Source: an uncultured Pelagibacteraceae bacterium
Lineage (GTDB): Bacteria > Pseudomonadota > Alphaproteobacteria > Pelagibacterales > Pelagibacteraceae
DNA: 46,958 bases
Direction: 5' to 3'
Assembly (NCBI GenBank): GCA_902603925.1
Contig: CACKWQ010000006.1
Span: 1 to 46,958, forward strand
A program made the translations under genes and the position numbers. Position 1 is the first letter of the stretch. Each line of letters opens with the position of its first letter. Shown piece after piece: positions 24,638-32,686 of the stretch. The notes under the pieces were generated by a model. That model was not told the origin of the DNA. It worked only from the letters and a program-made list of their open reading frames with translations, and searched no databases.

Positions 24638-25661
24638 AACTGTAAAAAATATTTTACTTACATTACTGATAACTTTATTTGCCTCATCAGTTTTTGCAGC
24701 TCCATTAAAATCTCCTTTAGATAAATTATCTAAATATTTTAAAAATGGTCAAATGATTAAAATTAATTCATTTAATGCAAAAAATTACATGGAGATTAAA
24801 GATGGAAACTATAAAAAATCACCTTTAGAAATAGAGGCATTTATAGCATATCCTAAAAAAGGCGAAGGACCTTTCCCCTTAGTAATGTTTGCTCATGCGA
24901 GTGGTGGTCCACTTTTATTTACTAATAAATGGTTTAAGTTTAATAGATTAGCCGCCAAATCTTTACAGAAAAATGGAATTGCAGTTATGTTTATAGATAA
25001 TTTTGCCCCTCGAGGAACTTATACAACTTATGCAAATCAACAAAAGGTCCCACATTGGTCTACTTTTATTGATACTTTTATGGCTCTTGAACACGTATCT
25101 AAAGATCCTAAAATAAATATTAATAAAGTGGGTATAACAGGTTGGTCAAGAGGAGGTGCGATTTCTATTATGGCTTCAGAAAAAAAGTTAAGAGATGCGC
25201 TTATTGATGAAAATTTATTTTTTGCAGCTGCCCAACCAAGGTCACCGCCTTGTTGGAGTATTGGTATGTTTAAGAATCCTACACCAATACCAGAAACAAA
25301 AACTTGGATGGTTTTAGGTGGTGCTGACAATTATACAGCAGCAGAACCATGTGTTGAACTAGGTACAAAAATTAAAGCTAATGGTGGAAACATCGAGGTT
25401 ACAGTAATGAAAGGATGGCATCATGGTTTTACAGCAAACTATGAAAGAGAATGGGAAAAAGATAGTATGGTATTTACGAATTGTCCAGGTTTTTTCACCA
25501 ATGATGATGGAACAACCAGTTCAACTGATCCAAATTATAAATGGGCCAAATCATGGTGGCTTGATAAATGTATAAAAAGAGGCGCACATGTCGGAGGGGA
25601 CAAAGGTAAAGTGTTTAAATCTAAGTTTGTTAAATTTTTTAAAAAGGAACTTCTTAATTAA
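24618..25661 (+). CDS. secreted alpha/beta-hydrolase (dienelactone hydrolase-like), paralogue 1
   Basis: 347 residues starting at 24618 inside the preceding gene; no later ATG precedes the signal peptide (about residues 1-28, ending VFA-AP). Mature domain: PFPLVMFAHASGG oxyanion region, GWSRGGA nucleophile elbow (G-x-S-x-G), a PRSPPCW segment, MVLGGADNYTAAEPC, and GWHHGF as likely catalytic His. It is probably periplasmic or lipid-free extracellular. The substrate is unknown; DLH-family members open lactones or cleave esters. A second copy of the same architecture occurs 0.5 kb downstream (26130-27134), with a tautomerase gene between them. Confidence 0.83.
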   Translation: MLKLYFKTVKNILLTLLITLFASSVFAAPLKSPLDKLSKYFKNGQMIKINSFNAKNYMEIKDGNYKKSPLEIEAFIAYPKKGEGPFPLVMFAHASGGPLLFTNKWFKFNRLAAKSLQKNGIAVMFIDNFAPRGTYTTYANQQKVPHWSTFIDTFMALEHVSKDPKININKVGITGWSRGGAISIMASEKKLRDALIDENLFFAAAQPRSPPCWSIGMFKNPTPIPETKTWMVLGGADNYTAAEPCVELGTKIKANGGNIEVTVMKGWHHGFTANYEREWEKDSMVFTNCPGFFTNDDGTTSSTDPNYKWAKSWWLDKCIKRGAHVGGDKGKVFKSKFVKFFKKELLN

Positions 25662-25662
25662 T

Positions 25663-26103
25663 ATGCCTACATATACAGTAACAAATTCAAACTTTAATAT
25701 TTCCTCTAAACAGCAAAAAAAATTAGCTGAGGGAATTACAAAAGTTCATAATGTAGTAACTGGTGCAAATACATATTTCGCTCAAGTGATATTTAATAAA
25801 ACAAAAAAAAATAATCATTTTATGGGCGGAAAAAAGGTAAAAGAGCCTTCAATGTTTTTACTTGGACAGATTAGAGCAGGAAGACCAAAAAAAACTAAAG
25901 ATAAATTAATTTTAGAACTAAAAAATACTTTAATTAAAAACACAAAACTAAACGAAACTCAAATTTGGGTATATATTATTGATTTACCAGCCTCACAAAT
26001 GATTGAATATGGAACTGTTCTACCTGTATCTGGAAAAGAAAAATTATGGTTCTCAAAACTTTCTTCTAAATTAAAAAAGAAGTTATCTGCACTAGAAAAG
26101 TAA
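25663..26103 (+). CDS. tautomerase family protein (4-oxalocrotonate tautomerase-like)
   Basis: 146 residues from the ATG at 25663, 1 nt after the hydrolase stop. This start is chosen because it places Pro at position 2 (MPTYTV), the catalytic N-terminal proline of the tautomerase superfamily after Met removal; a longer upstream reading would lose it. The protein has two beta-alpha-beta units, with a spacing of QQKKLAEGITKVHNVVTGA typical of the fold. It lies between two paralogous secreted hydrolases. A partner role in breakdown of an enol or lactone product is plausible but not shown. Confidence 0.75.
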   Translation: MPTYTVTNSNFNISSKQQKKLAEGITKVHNVVTGANTYFAQVIFNKTKKNNHFMGGKKVKEPSMFLLGQIRAGRPKKTKDKLILELKNTLIKNTKLNETQIWVYIIDLPASQMIEYGTVLPVSGKEKLWFSKLSSKLKKKLSALEK

Positions 26104-26129
26104 AATTACAGTGTTAATATGTTGAAACT

Positions 26130-27134
26130 ATGAAAAAAGTATTGCTTGTTTTAATCTTTTTATCAATTACTAATATTTCATTTGCCACAACACCACTCAT
26201 TTCCTTAGGACAATATATCAAGGGTTTAGAATTAGTAAAAATCCCATCATACAATTCTGGACCTTTCCCAAACGAATTTATGAGTTTGAAAGATGGCTCA
26301 TATAAAAATTCACCAGTAAAAATTGATGCAGTAATTAAATATCCTGAAAAAGGCGATGGGCCATATCCTATAGTAGTTTTTAATCATGCAAGTGGAGGAC
26401 CAATACTATTTAGTAATAAATGGTTTAAATTTAATAGACAACAAGCAAGATATTTTTTAAAAAAAGGTATTGCAGTCATGTTTGTAGATAATTTTTCGTC
26501 TAGGAATGCAATGAATGTTGGCGCAGATCAATCTCAAGTATCTACTTTTTCATTTTATATAGATGCTTTCATGACTTTAGATTTTTTATCAAATGATCCG
26601 AAAATTGATATTAAGAGAGTTGGAATAACTGGTTGGTCAAGAGGTGGAATGAATTCACTCGCCATTTCAGAAAAAAGAATACGAGATATTCTTATTGATG
26701 AAAATTTATATTATGCTGCTTCTTTGCCAAGATCTGTAGAATGTCGGCAATCAGGATTTTTTAGAAATCCACTACCAATTAAAGAAACAAAAATCTGGAT
26801 GATTAATGGTGCAAATGATGATGCATCTCATGCTCATGTATGTGAAGAATATGGAGAAAAAATGAAAGTTAATGGAGCAGATATAAAAATCACGACTAAA
26901 GCAGGATGGGGTCACGGATTTGAGGCTAATTATGAAGCAGAATACGAAGCTGACCAAGAGAAATGGCACAACTGCCCAGATTACTACACTGAAGACAATG
27001 GAATGGCAAACAAAGATGCATCTATTGATAAGACATGTATAACATATGGATATACGATAGGTGGCTCCAATGAAAGTTGGAAAAAATTTAGTCCTCAATT
27101 TAAAAAATTTTTTGTAAAAAATTTACTTAATTAA
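26130..27134 (+). CDS. secreted alpha/beta-hydrolase (dienelactone hydrolase-like), paralogue 2
   Basis: 334 residues with signal peptide about 1-20 (ending FA-TT). The core is the same as paralogue 1: YPIVVFNHASGGPILFSNKWFKFNR, MFVDNF, GITGWSRGGMN nucleophile, MINGANDDASHAHVC, and GWGHGFEANYEAEY at the C-terminal His region. The shared positions indicate tandem duplication, with the copies now well diverged. Its stop overlaps the convergent carbonic-anhydrase-like gene. Function is likely ester or lactone cleavage in the periplasm; the substrate is unknown. Confidence 0.82.
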   Translation: MKKVLLVLIFLSITNISFATTPLISLGQYIKGLELVKIPSYNSGPFPNEFMSLKDGSYKNSPVKIDAVIKYPEKGDGPYPIVVFNHASGGPILFSNKWFKFNRQQARYFLKKGIAVMFVDNFSSRNAMNVGADQSQVSTFSFYIDAFMTLDFLSNDPKIDIKRVGITGWSRGGMNSLAISEKRIRDILIDENLYYAASLPRSVECRQSGFFRNPLPIKETKIWMINGANDDASHAHVCEEYGEKMKVNGADIKITTKAGWGHGFEANYEAEYEADQEKWHNCPDYYTEDNGMANKDASIDKTCITYGYTIGGSNESWKKFSPQFKKFFVKNLLN

Positions 27135-27520
27135 ATAGATAAAATTTTAAATTTTACTTGTAGTTTTGGATGTTTCTTTTTAAGTTTTATTTGTATCCTT
27201 TTGAAAGATTCTTTGTGCATCTTATTTTCTATAGCTAGATTAAATTTTTTTTCTTTGTTTGCTATTTTTGCTGCACCACAGTCGGTATGGTTTATCACTA
27301 TTAATTTGGTTATTTTATGCAATTTTATGGAAGTATTCAAATTATCCCAAAATGTTGAATGCCATTTTTTAAATTTATTGTGTGTTACACCTATACCAGC
27401 ACCTGCAATTGTGAATGAACTATATTTACCTATCAGTTTTTTATTTTTTAAATAGCTAAATACCTTGGACTGAAATCTTGGATCGATACAAGATAAAACC
27501 ATTGCTTTATACTCACTCAT
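27131..27520 (-). CDS. short beta-carbonic anhydrase-like protein
   Basis: 129 residues from the ATG at 27520, which overlaps the upstream stop (TAATG); an in-frame ATG at 27535 is the less likely start. Motifs of beta-class carbonic anhydrases: CIDPRF (Cys ligand and Asp-Arg dyad) and NHTDCGA (His and Cys ligands). All zinc ligands are present, but the protein is much shorter than usual (about 200), lacking the C-terminal helical part. It might be a compact enzyme or a related metal-binding protein. It is co-transcribed with the PNPOx-like gene. Confidence 0.7.
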   Translation of the reverse strand: MSEYKAMVLSCIDPRFQSKVFSYLKNKKLIGKYSSFTIAGAGIGVTHNKFKKWHSTFWDNLNTSIKLHKITKLIVINHTDCGAAKIANKEKKFNLAIENKMHKESFKRIQIKLKKKHPKLQVKFKILSI

Positions 27521-28119
27521 TATGGAACTAACCAATTTTCATTTTTGTTCTCGAGATCAAATTTTGCTCTTCTATGTCCTTTAGCCGCCAGGTATAACCA
27601 TTCAATAGATTTAATTTTGCACTTTATTACTGTGAAGTTTTTATAACCTTCCTCACTTTGTTCCATAGTGTAATCAAAATTCTCTAGTTTAGATATCATA
27701 CCTGAGGTTGGATTATTTGATAAAGTTCCTGGAGGACTATCTGTTAAATAACATCTTCTACTTATATGTTGAGTTTTTTTCCAAGATTTCTCTGTTGTAG
27801 AATTTTGATTGTTAATCTCGCATTCAACTTTCACTCTTAATTGTATTTTTTCTTCTTTATCATAGAAAACAAGTGAGGCGTTTTTATTGTTTCTTAAAAT
27901 ATTAATTTTTGGTGATCTTAAATCTGTGTGAAATTGTAATAAGTTATTTTCTCTATCTGACTTACGCAAAACAACAATTCTTCCATCTACTTCATCTTGA
28001 TGAGCACAGATAAAAACAGGAATTCTAAATGGCGAACCTCTATTTGTGACAGCATCTTCAAGCATAGACCAGTACTTGTTTTGTATTTCTTTTAAATTTT
28101 CGTAGTATGCTGGTTGCAT
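27520..28119 (-). CDS. pyridoxamine 5'-phosphate oxidase family protein (FMN-binding, Alr4036-like)
   Basis: 199 residues. The FMN-binding split barrel begins with FICAHQDEVDGRIVVLRKSDRENNLLQFHTDLRSPKINILRNN, the usual PNPOx arrangement of R-x-x-x-L-R. A later LTDSPPGTLSNNPTSG is typical of the Alr4036/PNPOx-like group rather than the canonical PdxH, whose C-terminal signature is missing. Function as a flavin-dependent oxidoreductase is likely; PLP synthesis is not proven. It lies 2 nt after the dehydrogenase gene and overlaps the CA-like gene. Confidence 0.8.
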   Translation of the reverse strand: MQPAYYENLKEIQNKYWSMLEDAVTNRGSPFRIPVFICAHQDEVDGRIVVLRKSDRENNLLQFHTDLRSPKINILRNNKNASLVFYDKEEKIQLRVKVECEINNQNSTTEKSWKKTQHISRRCYLTDSPPGTLSNNPTSGMISKLENFDYTMEQSEEGYKNFTVIKCKIKSIEWLYLAAKGHRRAKFDLENKNENWLVP

Positions 28120-28121
28120 AC

Positions 28122-28991
28122 TTACTTTCTAAATCTTCTAATTAAACTTGAGGTATCCCAGCGTTTACCACCCATGTCTTGAACCTCAGCATAATATTTA
28201 TCTATTATTTCGGTAATAGGTAAAATTGATCCGTTGTTCTTAGCCTCATCCATTGCTATTTTTAAATCTTTTCTCATCCAGTCAACCGCAAAACCAAATT
28301 CAAATTTATCCTCAATCATTGTCTTATATCTATTATCCATCTGCCATGACTGTGCAGCTCCTTTTGAAATCACTTCAATTACATCTTCCATATTAAGTCC
28401 AGCTTTTTGACCAAAATTAATTGCCTCTGACAATCCCTGAACTAATCCAGCAATACATATCTGATTAACCATTTTTGCTAATTGTCCTGAACCAGATTTT
28501 CCTAACAATTTAACTTTTTTACTGTAGCAATCTATTTTATCTTTTGCTCTGTCAAAATCTCTTTGATCACCCCCAACCATAACAGTTAGTGCTCCATTTT
28601 CAGCACCTGCTTGACCACCAGAGACTGGAGCATCTAAAAAACCAAAACTATTTTTCTGTGCAAAATCATAAATTTCTCTCGCAATTGTTGCTGAGGCTGT
28701 TGTGTTGTCTATATATATAGAACCTTTTTTTATTGTTTTGAAAATACCATTCTCCCCAAATGTAACTTCTCTTAGGTCATCATCATTTCCCACACATGTA
28801 AAAACATATTCAGCATCTTTAGCTGCTTCAGCAGGTGTTTGTGCGATCTTACCCTTGTATTCACTAACCCATTTCTCAGCTTTTGATTTTGTCCTATTAA
28901 AAACAGTTACATTGTGTTCACCTTTTGATATATATCCAGCCATTGGATAGCCCATTACACCAAGACCGATGAAAGCAACGTTACAAGTCAT
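28122..28991 (-). CDS. 3-hydroxyisobutyrate dehydrogenase family NAD(P)-dependent oxidoreductase
   Basis: 289 residues of the beta-hydroxyacid dehydrogenase family. The Rossmann motif GLGVMGYPMAG begins the NAD-binding domain; FTCVGNDDDL and FLDAPVSGGQAGAENGALTVMVGG form the substrate site. GSGQLAKMVNQ carries the catalytic Lys (GxxxxxK). Members act on 3-hydroxyisobutyrate, tartronate semialdehyde or related acids; this cannot be separated here. It is first in a minus-strand trio with the PNPOx-like and CA-like genes, and only 6 bp separate its start from that of the divergent MFS gene. Confidence 0.88.
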   Translation of the reverse strand: MTCNVAFIGLGVMGYPMAGYISKGEHNVTVFNRTKSKAEKWVSEYKGKIAQTPAEAAKDAEYVFTCVGNDDDLREVTFGENGIFKTIKKGSIYIDNTTASATIAREIYDFAQKNSFGFLDAPVSGGQAGAENGALTVMVGGDQRDFDRAKDKIDCYSKKVKLLGKSGSGQLAKMVNQICIAGLVQGLSEAINFGQKAGLNMEDVIEVISKGAAQSWQMDNRYKTMIEDKFEFGFAVDWMRKDLKIAMDEAKNNGSILPITEIIDKYYAEVQDMGGKRWDTSSLIRRFRK

Positions 28992-28997
28992 AATAAT

Positions 28998-30215
28998 ATG
29001 TTTAAAAGTTTAAGTTTAAAAGTAATCTTATTTGGATTTATATTTACATTTTTTTCCAGTTTTGGACAGAGTTTTTTTTTGGGTTTATTTAATTCAAGTA
29101 TTCAAAAAGAATTATTAATTTCACATGGACAATTTGGCTCAATATATGCAATTGCTACTTTACTTAGTAGTTTTTTACTAATTTGGGTTGGAAAAAAAAT
29201 AGACGACATGCATATTTTAAAATTTTCTACATTAGTAGTCTTACTATTGTCTATATCATGTTTTATTTTTTCAAAAATTTCATCAATAACCTTTTTATTT
29301 TTTGCGATATTTTTAATGAGGTTCTCGGGACAAGGTTTGATGTCCCACACCGCAACAACTACTATTTCTAGATTTTTTAACAAATCCCGTGGAAAAGCAT
29401 TAAGCATTAGTTGGTTTGGCTTATCTTCCGCAGAATTTATTTTACCTATACTAATGATTTATCTTATTTCTATTATGGATTGGAAAAATATTTGGCTATA
29501 TATTTCTTTACTTGTCATTGTTTTTTTACCCATAGCATCATTTTTCTTAGTTAAAGAAATAAAATTAGACTCGAGAGAAACTGTAGAGAAAAAACTTAAA
29601 AAACATAATGATATCAAACAATGGAATAGGTTAGAAGTTCTTAAAGATTATAGGTTTTATATCATTTCATCCAATATGATGGCTATGCCATGGATTGTGA
29701 CTGGATTTTTTGTATTCCAGTCTTTTATATTGTCTTCAAAAAACTGGGGCCCGTATATAATTGCTCAATCTTTTATGGTTTATTCTGTTCTTTCTGTTTT
29801 GACATTGTTTATATCGGGTTTTTTAGTTGATAAGTTTACTAGCAGAAAAATTATAGTATTTATGAATGTTCCTCTGCTATTAGCTTCATTTGTTCTTTAT
29901 AAATTCAATACACCTCTATCTTCATTTGTTTTTTTAGGTCTAATTGGTATTTCAAATGGTTTTGCTAATGTTCTTGGTTCATCAACATGGGCAGAGATTT
30001 ATGGTGTTAGATATATTGGTTCAATAAAAGCTTTAACAACCGCCATGATGGTTTTTGCTACCGCTTTTGGAACTGCGCTATTTGGAATATTAATTGATTT
30101 TGGCTTATCAATAGAGGAAATATCGCTTATTTCAGGCACCTACATATCAATATCACTATTTTTATTATTTTTAATAAAGAATAAACTGGAACCTAAACAC
30201 GTACAAAAGACTTGA
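28998..30215 (+). CDS. MFS transporter
   Basis: 405 residues with about 12 hydrophobic helices in two halves joined by a charged loop (about residues 185-215, KEIKLDSRETVEKKLKKHNDIKQW). An MFS motif-A-like sequence (WVGKKIDD) lies between helices 2 and 3 and FLVDKFTSRK between helices 8 and 9. The overall form suggests an MFS_1 family transporter, possibly of the monocarboxylate/oxalate-formate type by length. The substrate cannot be predicted. It starts 6 bp from the divergent dehydrogenase gene. Confidence 0.82.
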   Translation: MFKSLSLKVILFGFIFTFFSSFGQSFFLGLFNSSIQKELLISHGQFGSIYAIATLLSSFLLIWVGKKIDDMHILKFSTLVVLLLSISCFIFSKISSITFLFFAIFLMRFSGQGLMSHTATTTISRFFNKSRGKALSISWFGLSSAEFILPILMIYLISIMDWKNIWLYISLLVIVFLPIASFFLVKEIKLDSRETVEKKLKKHNDIKQWNRLEVLKDYRFYIISSNMMAMPWIVTGFFVFQSFILSSKNWGPYIIAQSFMVYSVLSVLTLFISGFLVDKFTSRKIIVFMNVPLLLASFVLYKFNTPLSSFVFLGLIGISNGFANVLGSSTWAEIYGVRYIGSIKALTTAMMVFATAFGTALFGILIDFGLSIEEISLISGTYISISLFLLFLIKNKLEPKHVQKT

Positions 30216-30246
30216 TTTTGATTATTTAAAAGTATAACTACCACGC

Positions 30247-30771
30247 ATGGCAAGAGTAACAGTAGAAGATTGTATAGATAAAGTAGAGAGCCCATATGAA
30301 CTTGTGTTAGTTGCAAAGGAAAGAGCAACACAACTAAACTCCGGGATTGAACCTTCTCTAGACAAAGAAAATGATAAAAATACAGTTATAGCTTTAAGAG
30401 AAATTGCTAACGAAAACATTAAAGTATCAGATTTAACTGATAGTGCTGTTTACAAATTAAGAAAGCATGTAGAACAAGTCGACGAAAGTAATGAAGAAGA
30501 AGATGAGGTCGGTGACGATTTTGAAAATATGTATAAGGGTGAAATTTCAAAAAGTGGTGTACCAATTTTACCATCTAAGAGAGCAAGAAAAATTCCTGAG
30601 AAAATTCAAGTATCTAATGACGATCTTCAAGAACTTCAGAATACAAATAATCAACCTGTCCCCGAATCTGCAATGGATGAAAACGATTCAAAGAGTGATA
30701 CAGATGTTTCAATTGAAGAGTTAAAAGATCAAGAAACACTAGATACAAACAATAATTCAGATCAAGAATAA
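30247..30771 (+). CDS. rpoZ: RNA polymerase omega subunit
   Basis: 174 residues. Residues 1 to about 75 match omega: [30 protein letters not shown] and [13 protein letters not shown] (the conserved helix bound to the beta-prime subunit). After about residue 85 there is a long acidic, Asp/Glu/Asn/Ser-rich tail ([20 protein letters not shown] and further) to the end. Most bacterial omegas are about 70-130 residues, so the tail is long, although omega in some alphaproteobacteria is extended. Omega stabilises RNA polymerase assembly. A TATAAC box directly upstream (30233-30238) would give an almost leaderless mRNA, but its -35 spacing is poor. Confidence 0.88.
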   Translation: MARVTVEDCIDKVESPYELVLVAKERATQLNSGIEPSLDKENDKNTVIALREIANENIKVSDLTDSAVYKLRKHVEQVDESNEEEDEVGDDFENMYKGEISKSGVPILPSKRARKIPEKIQVSNDDLQELQNTNNQPVPESAMDENDSKSDTDVSIEELKDQETLDTNNNSDQE

Positions 30772-30826
30772 TTTATCTCGACACAAATTACATAAGATAT
30801 TAATTATATTACTCGTTCAAAATATA

Positions 30827-31462
30827 ATGAAAAGAAAATCTTTAATAATAGCTTGTGATGGTGAAGCTGCTAGCGGAAAAAGCACTGGTGCAAAATTAAT
30901 TGCAAAAAAATACAATCTATTTCTTCTAAATTCAGGATTATTATATAGGTATGCTAGTAAAATAATTCTAGAGCATAAACCAAAAAAGATATTTCCTTTT
31001 CTAAATAAAAAAATGAAAAACTTAAATTATAAAAGAATATCAAAACTTAATCTACATACTCAAAAAATTGATGAATTTGTTGGCCCTTTGGCGAAACTTA
31101 AAAAAATAAGGCTTATGATGAAAAAAATTCAAAAAAGATTAATTAAAAATAACAACAGAATATGTGTCGAGGGTCGAGATATAGCGTCTACAATTTTAAA
31201 AAAAAACCCAAAGTATGATTTTGCGTTTTATTTTAAATGTAATTTAAAAGTTGCTAGTTACAGGAGGTGGATAGACCTAAAAAAAAAAATTCCACTCAAA
31301 TTTGTAAAAACATCACTTAGCAAAAGATCAAGTATGGATAAAAAAAGAGTTCATAGCCCATTGAAAAAAATGAAAGACGCTTATTTAATAAGATCTGACA
31401 AACTTTCAAAAAAACAAATGCTTAACAAAATATCAAAGATTATAGATAGTAAGGTTAATTAA
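30827..31462 (+). CDS. cmk: cytidylate kinase
   Basis: 211 residues, NMP kinase fold. The P-loop is GEAASGKST (residues 12-20; most Cmk have GPxxSGKGT), followed by LLNSGLLYRYA and CVEGRDIASTILK, the cytidylate-binding element (GRDIxT). The LID contains RRWIDL. It phosphorylates CMP and dCMP to diphosphates. It lies 55 bp after rpoZ on the same strand and overlaps the convergent CoA-transferase gene by 8 nt. The Glu in place of Pro in the P-loop and the Lys/Ile-rich composition are divergent but consistent with AT pressure. Confidence 0.87.
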   Translation: MKRKSLIIACDGEAASGKSTGAKLIAKKYNLFLLNSGLLYRYASKIILEHKPKKIFPFLNKKMKNLNYKRISKLNLHTQKIDEFVGPLAKLKKIRLMMKKIQKRLIKNNNRICVEGRDIASTILKKNPKYDFAFYFKCNLKVASYRRWIDLKKKIPLKFVKTSLSKRSSMDKKRVHSPLKKMKDAYLIRSDKLSKKQMLNKISKIIDSKVN

Positions 31463-32597
31463 ACTCTTTTAAAATTTTTTCTCTATGTTCGTCTAGGTCA
31501 GGAATATCACCTCTAGTTTTTTCATCCTTATAAGATGACATTTTAATTGGGTTACCTGCTAATTTAAAATCACCAATAACTTTATGAAATGATTTTACAA
31601 TCATGTTTCTTGCCTCGATTTGTGGATTTTCAACAGCTTCCTTTATATTAAAAATCGGACCACAAGGAATTTTTAATTTTTCTAAGATGTATACCCAATC
31701 TTTTGTATTTTTAGTTACTAACTTATTTTCTAATAACTTTTTTAGGTTATCCATGTGTTCACTTCTTAAGGAGTTTGTTGAATAATCTTTATTATTAAGC
31801 AAATCATTTAATTCTAGAGCAACACATAGTTTTTCAAAAAGTTTATCATTTCCGGCAGCTATTATTATGTGGCTATCTTTTGTTTTGAAAGCCTCGAAAG
31901 GAGCAATTGACGGATGTCTTGATCCCATTGGTTTAGGTATTTCGTTTTTAGAAAGGTATCTTGCTATCGCATTTTCTAAAATTGCAATTTGACAATCAAG
32001 CATTGATACATCGATATACATGCCCTTCCCAGTTTTTTGCCTATCAAATAAAGCGGCGTTAATACCAATTGCTGTAAATAGACCAGCAGTGATATCACCT
32101 ATTGACGTTCCAACTCTTGTTGGTTCCGAATTCGGCTGACCTGTTACGCTCATAAGTCCACCCATTCCTTGTACAACCATGTCGTATGCAGGTAATTCTT
32201 TAAGCGGCCCCGTTTGACCAAAACCTGACGCAGATGCATAAATTAATTTTGGAAATTTTTTACTTACTTGCTTCCACCCGAGTCCCCATTTTTCTAATGT
32301 TCCAGGTTTAAAATTTTCAACTAATATATCTGCTTTAGATAAAATTTTTTCAAAAATAGTTTTATCATTCTCATTTTTTAAATTTAGTGCGATACTTTCT
32401 TTTCCTCTGTTCAAAGACATAAAATACGCCGAATATTCTTTTACAAATGGACCAAATTTTCTTGAGTCATCACCTGTCTCAGGTGCTTCAATTTTAATTA
32501 CCCTTGCACCTAGATCTGATAAAATCATGGTACAATATGGACCAACTAATACTCTAGTTAGATCAACAACCAATAAATCTTTTAAAGGACCATCCAT
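31455..32597 (-). CDS. CaiB/BaiF family (class III) CoA-transferase
   Basis: 380 residues, usual for the family. VLVGPYCTMILSDLGARVIKIEAPETGDDSRKFGPF is the N-terminal signature, followed by AYFMSLNRGKESIALNLKN, KADILVENFKPGTLEKWGLGW, and GTSIGDITAGLFTAIGI with the catalytic Asp (SIGD). It transfers CoA between carboxylic acids. The substrate pair is not identifiable. It is monocistronic and lies back-to-back with the TRAP transporter gene (89 bp apart), whose substrate could be the acid metabolised here (inference). Confidence 0.88.
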   Translation of the reverse strand: MDGPLKDLLVVDLTRVLVGPYCTMILSDLGARVIKIEAPETGDDSRKFGPFVKEYSAYFMSLNRGKESIALNLKNENDKTIFEKILSKADILVENFKPGTLEKWGLGWKQVSKKFPKLIYASASGFGQTGPLKELPAYDMVVQGMGGLMSVTGQPNSEPTRVGTSIGDITAGLFTAIGINAALFDRQKTGKGMYIDVSMLDCQIAILENAIARYLSKNEIPKPMGSRHPSIAPFEAFKTKDSHIIIAAGNDKLFEKLCVALELNDLLNNKDYSTNSLRSEHMDNLKKLLENKLVTKNTKDWVYILEKLKIPCGPIFNIKEAVENPQIEARNMIVKSFHKVIGDFKLAGNPIKMSSYKDEKTRGDIPDLDEHREKILKEFN

Positions 32598-32627
32598 AAT
32601 CTCTATTTTTAGTACGTTTTAGGTAAC

Positions 32628-32656
32628 TTGACTCTTTACCCTAAGTTATCTTTAAT
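32628..32656 (+). promoter_or_regulatory. sigma70-type promoter upstream of dctP
   Basis: TTGACT (32628-32633), then a 17-nt spacer and TTTAAT (32651-32656). The predicted start is about 24 nt before the dctP ATG at 32687, leaving room for its AAAGGGG ribosome-binding sequence. This is one of the best -35/-10 matches in the window. The gap between the CoA-transferase and dctP holds little else. Confidence 0.6.
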
Positions 32657-32686
32657 ACACTTTTTTTAATAACTAAAGGGGAAAAA

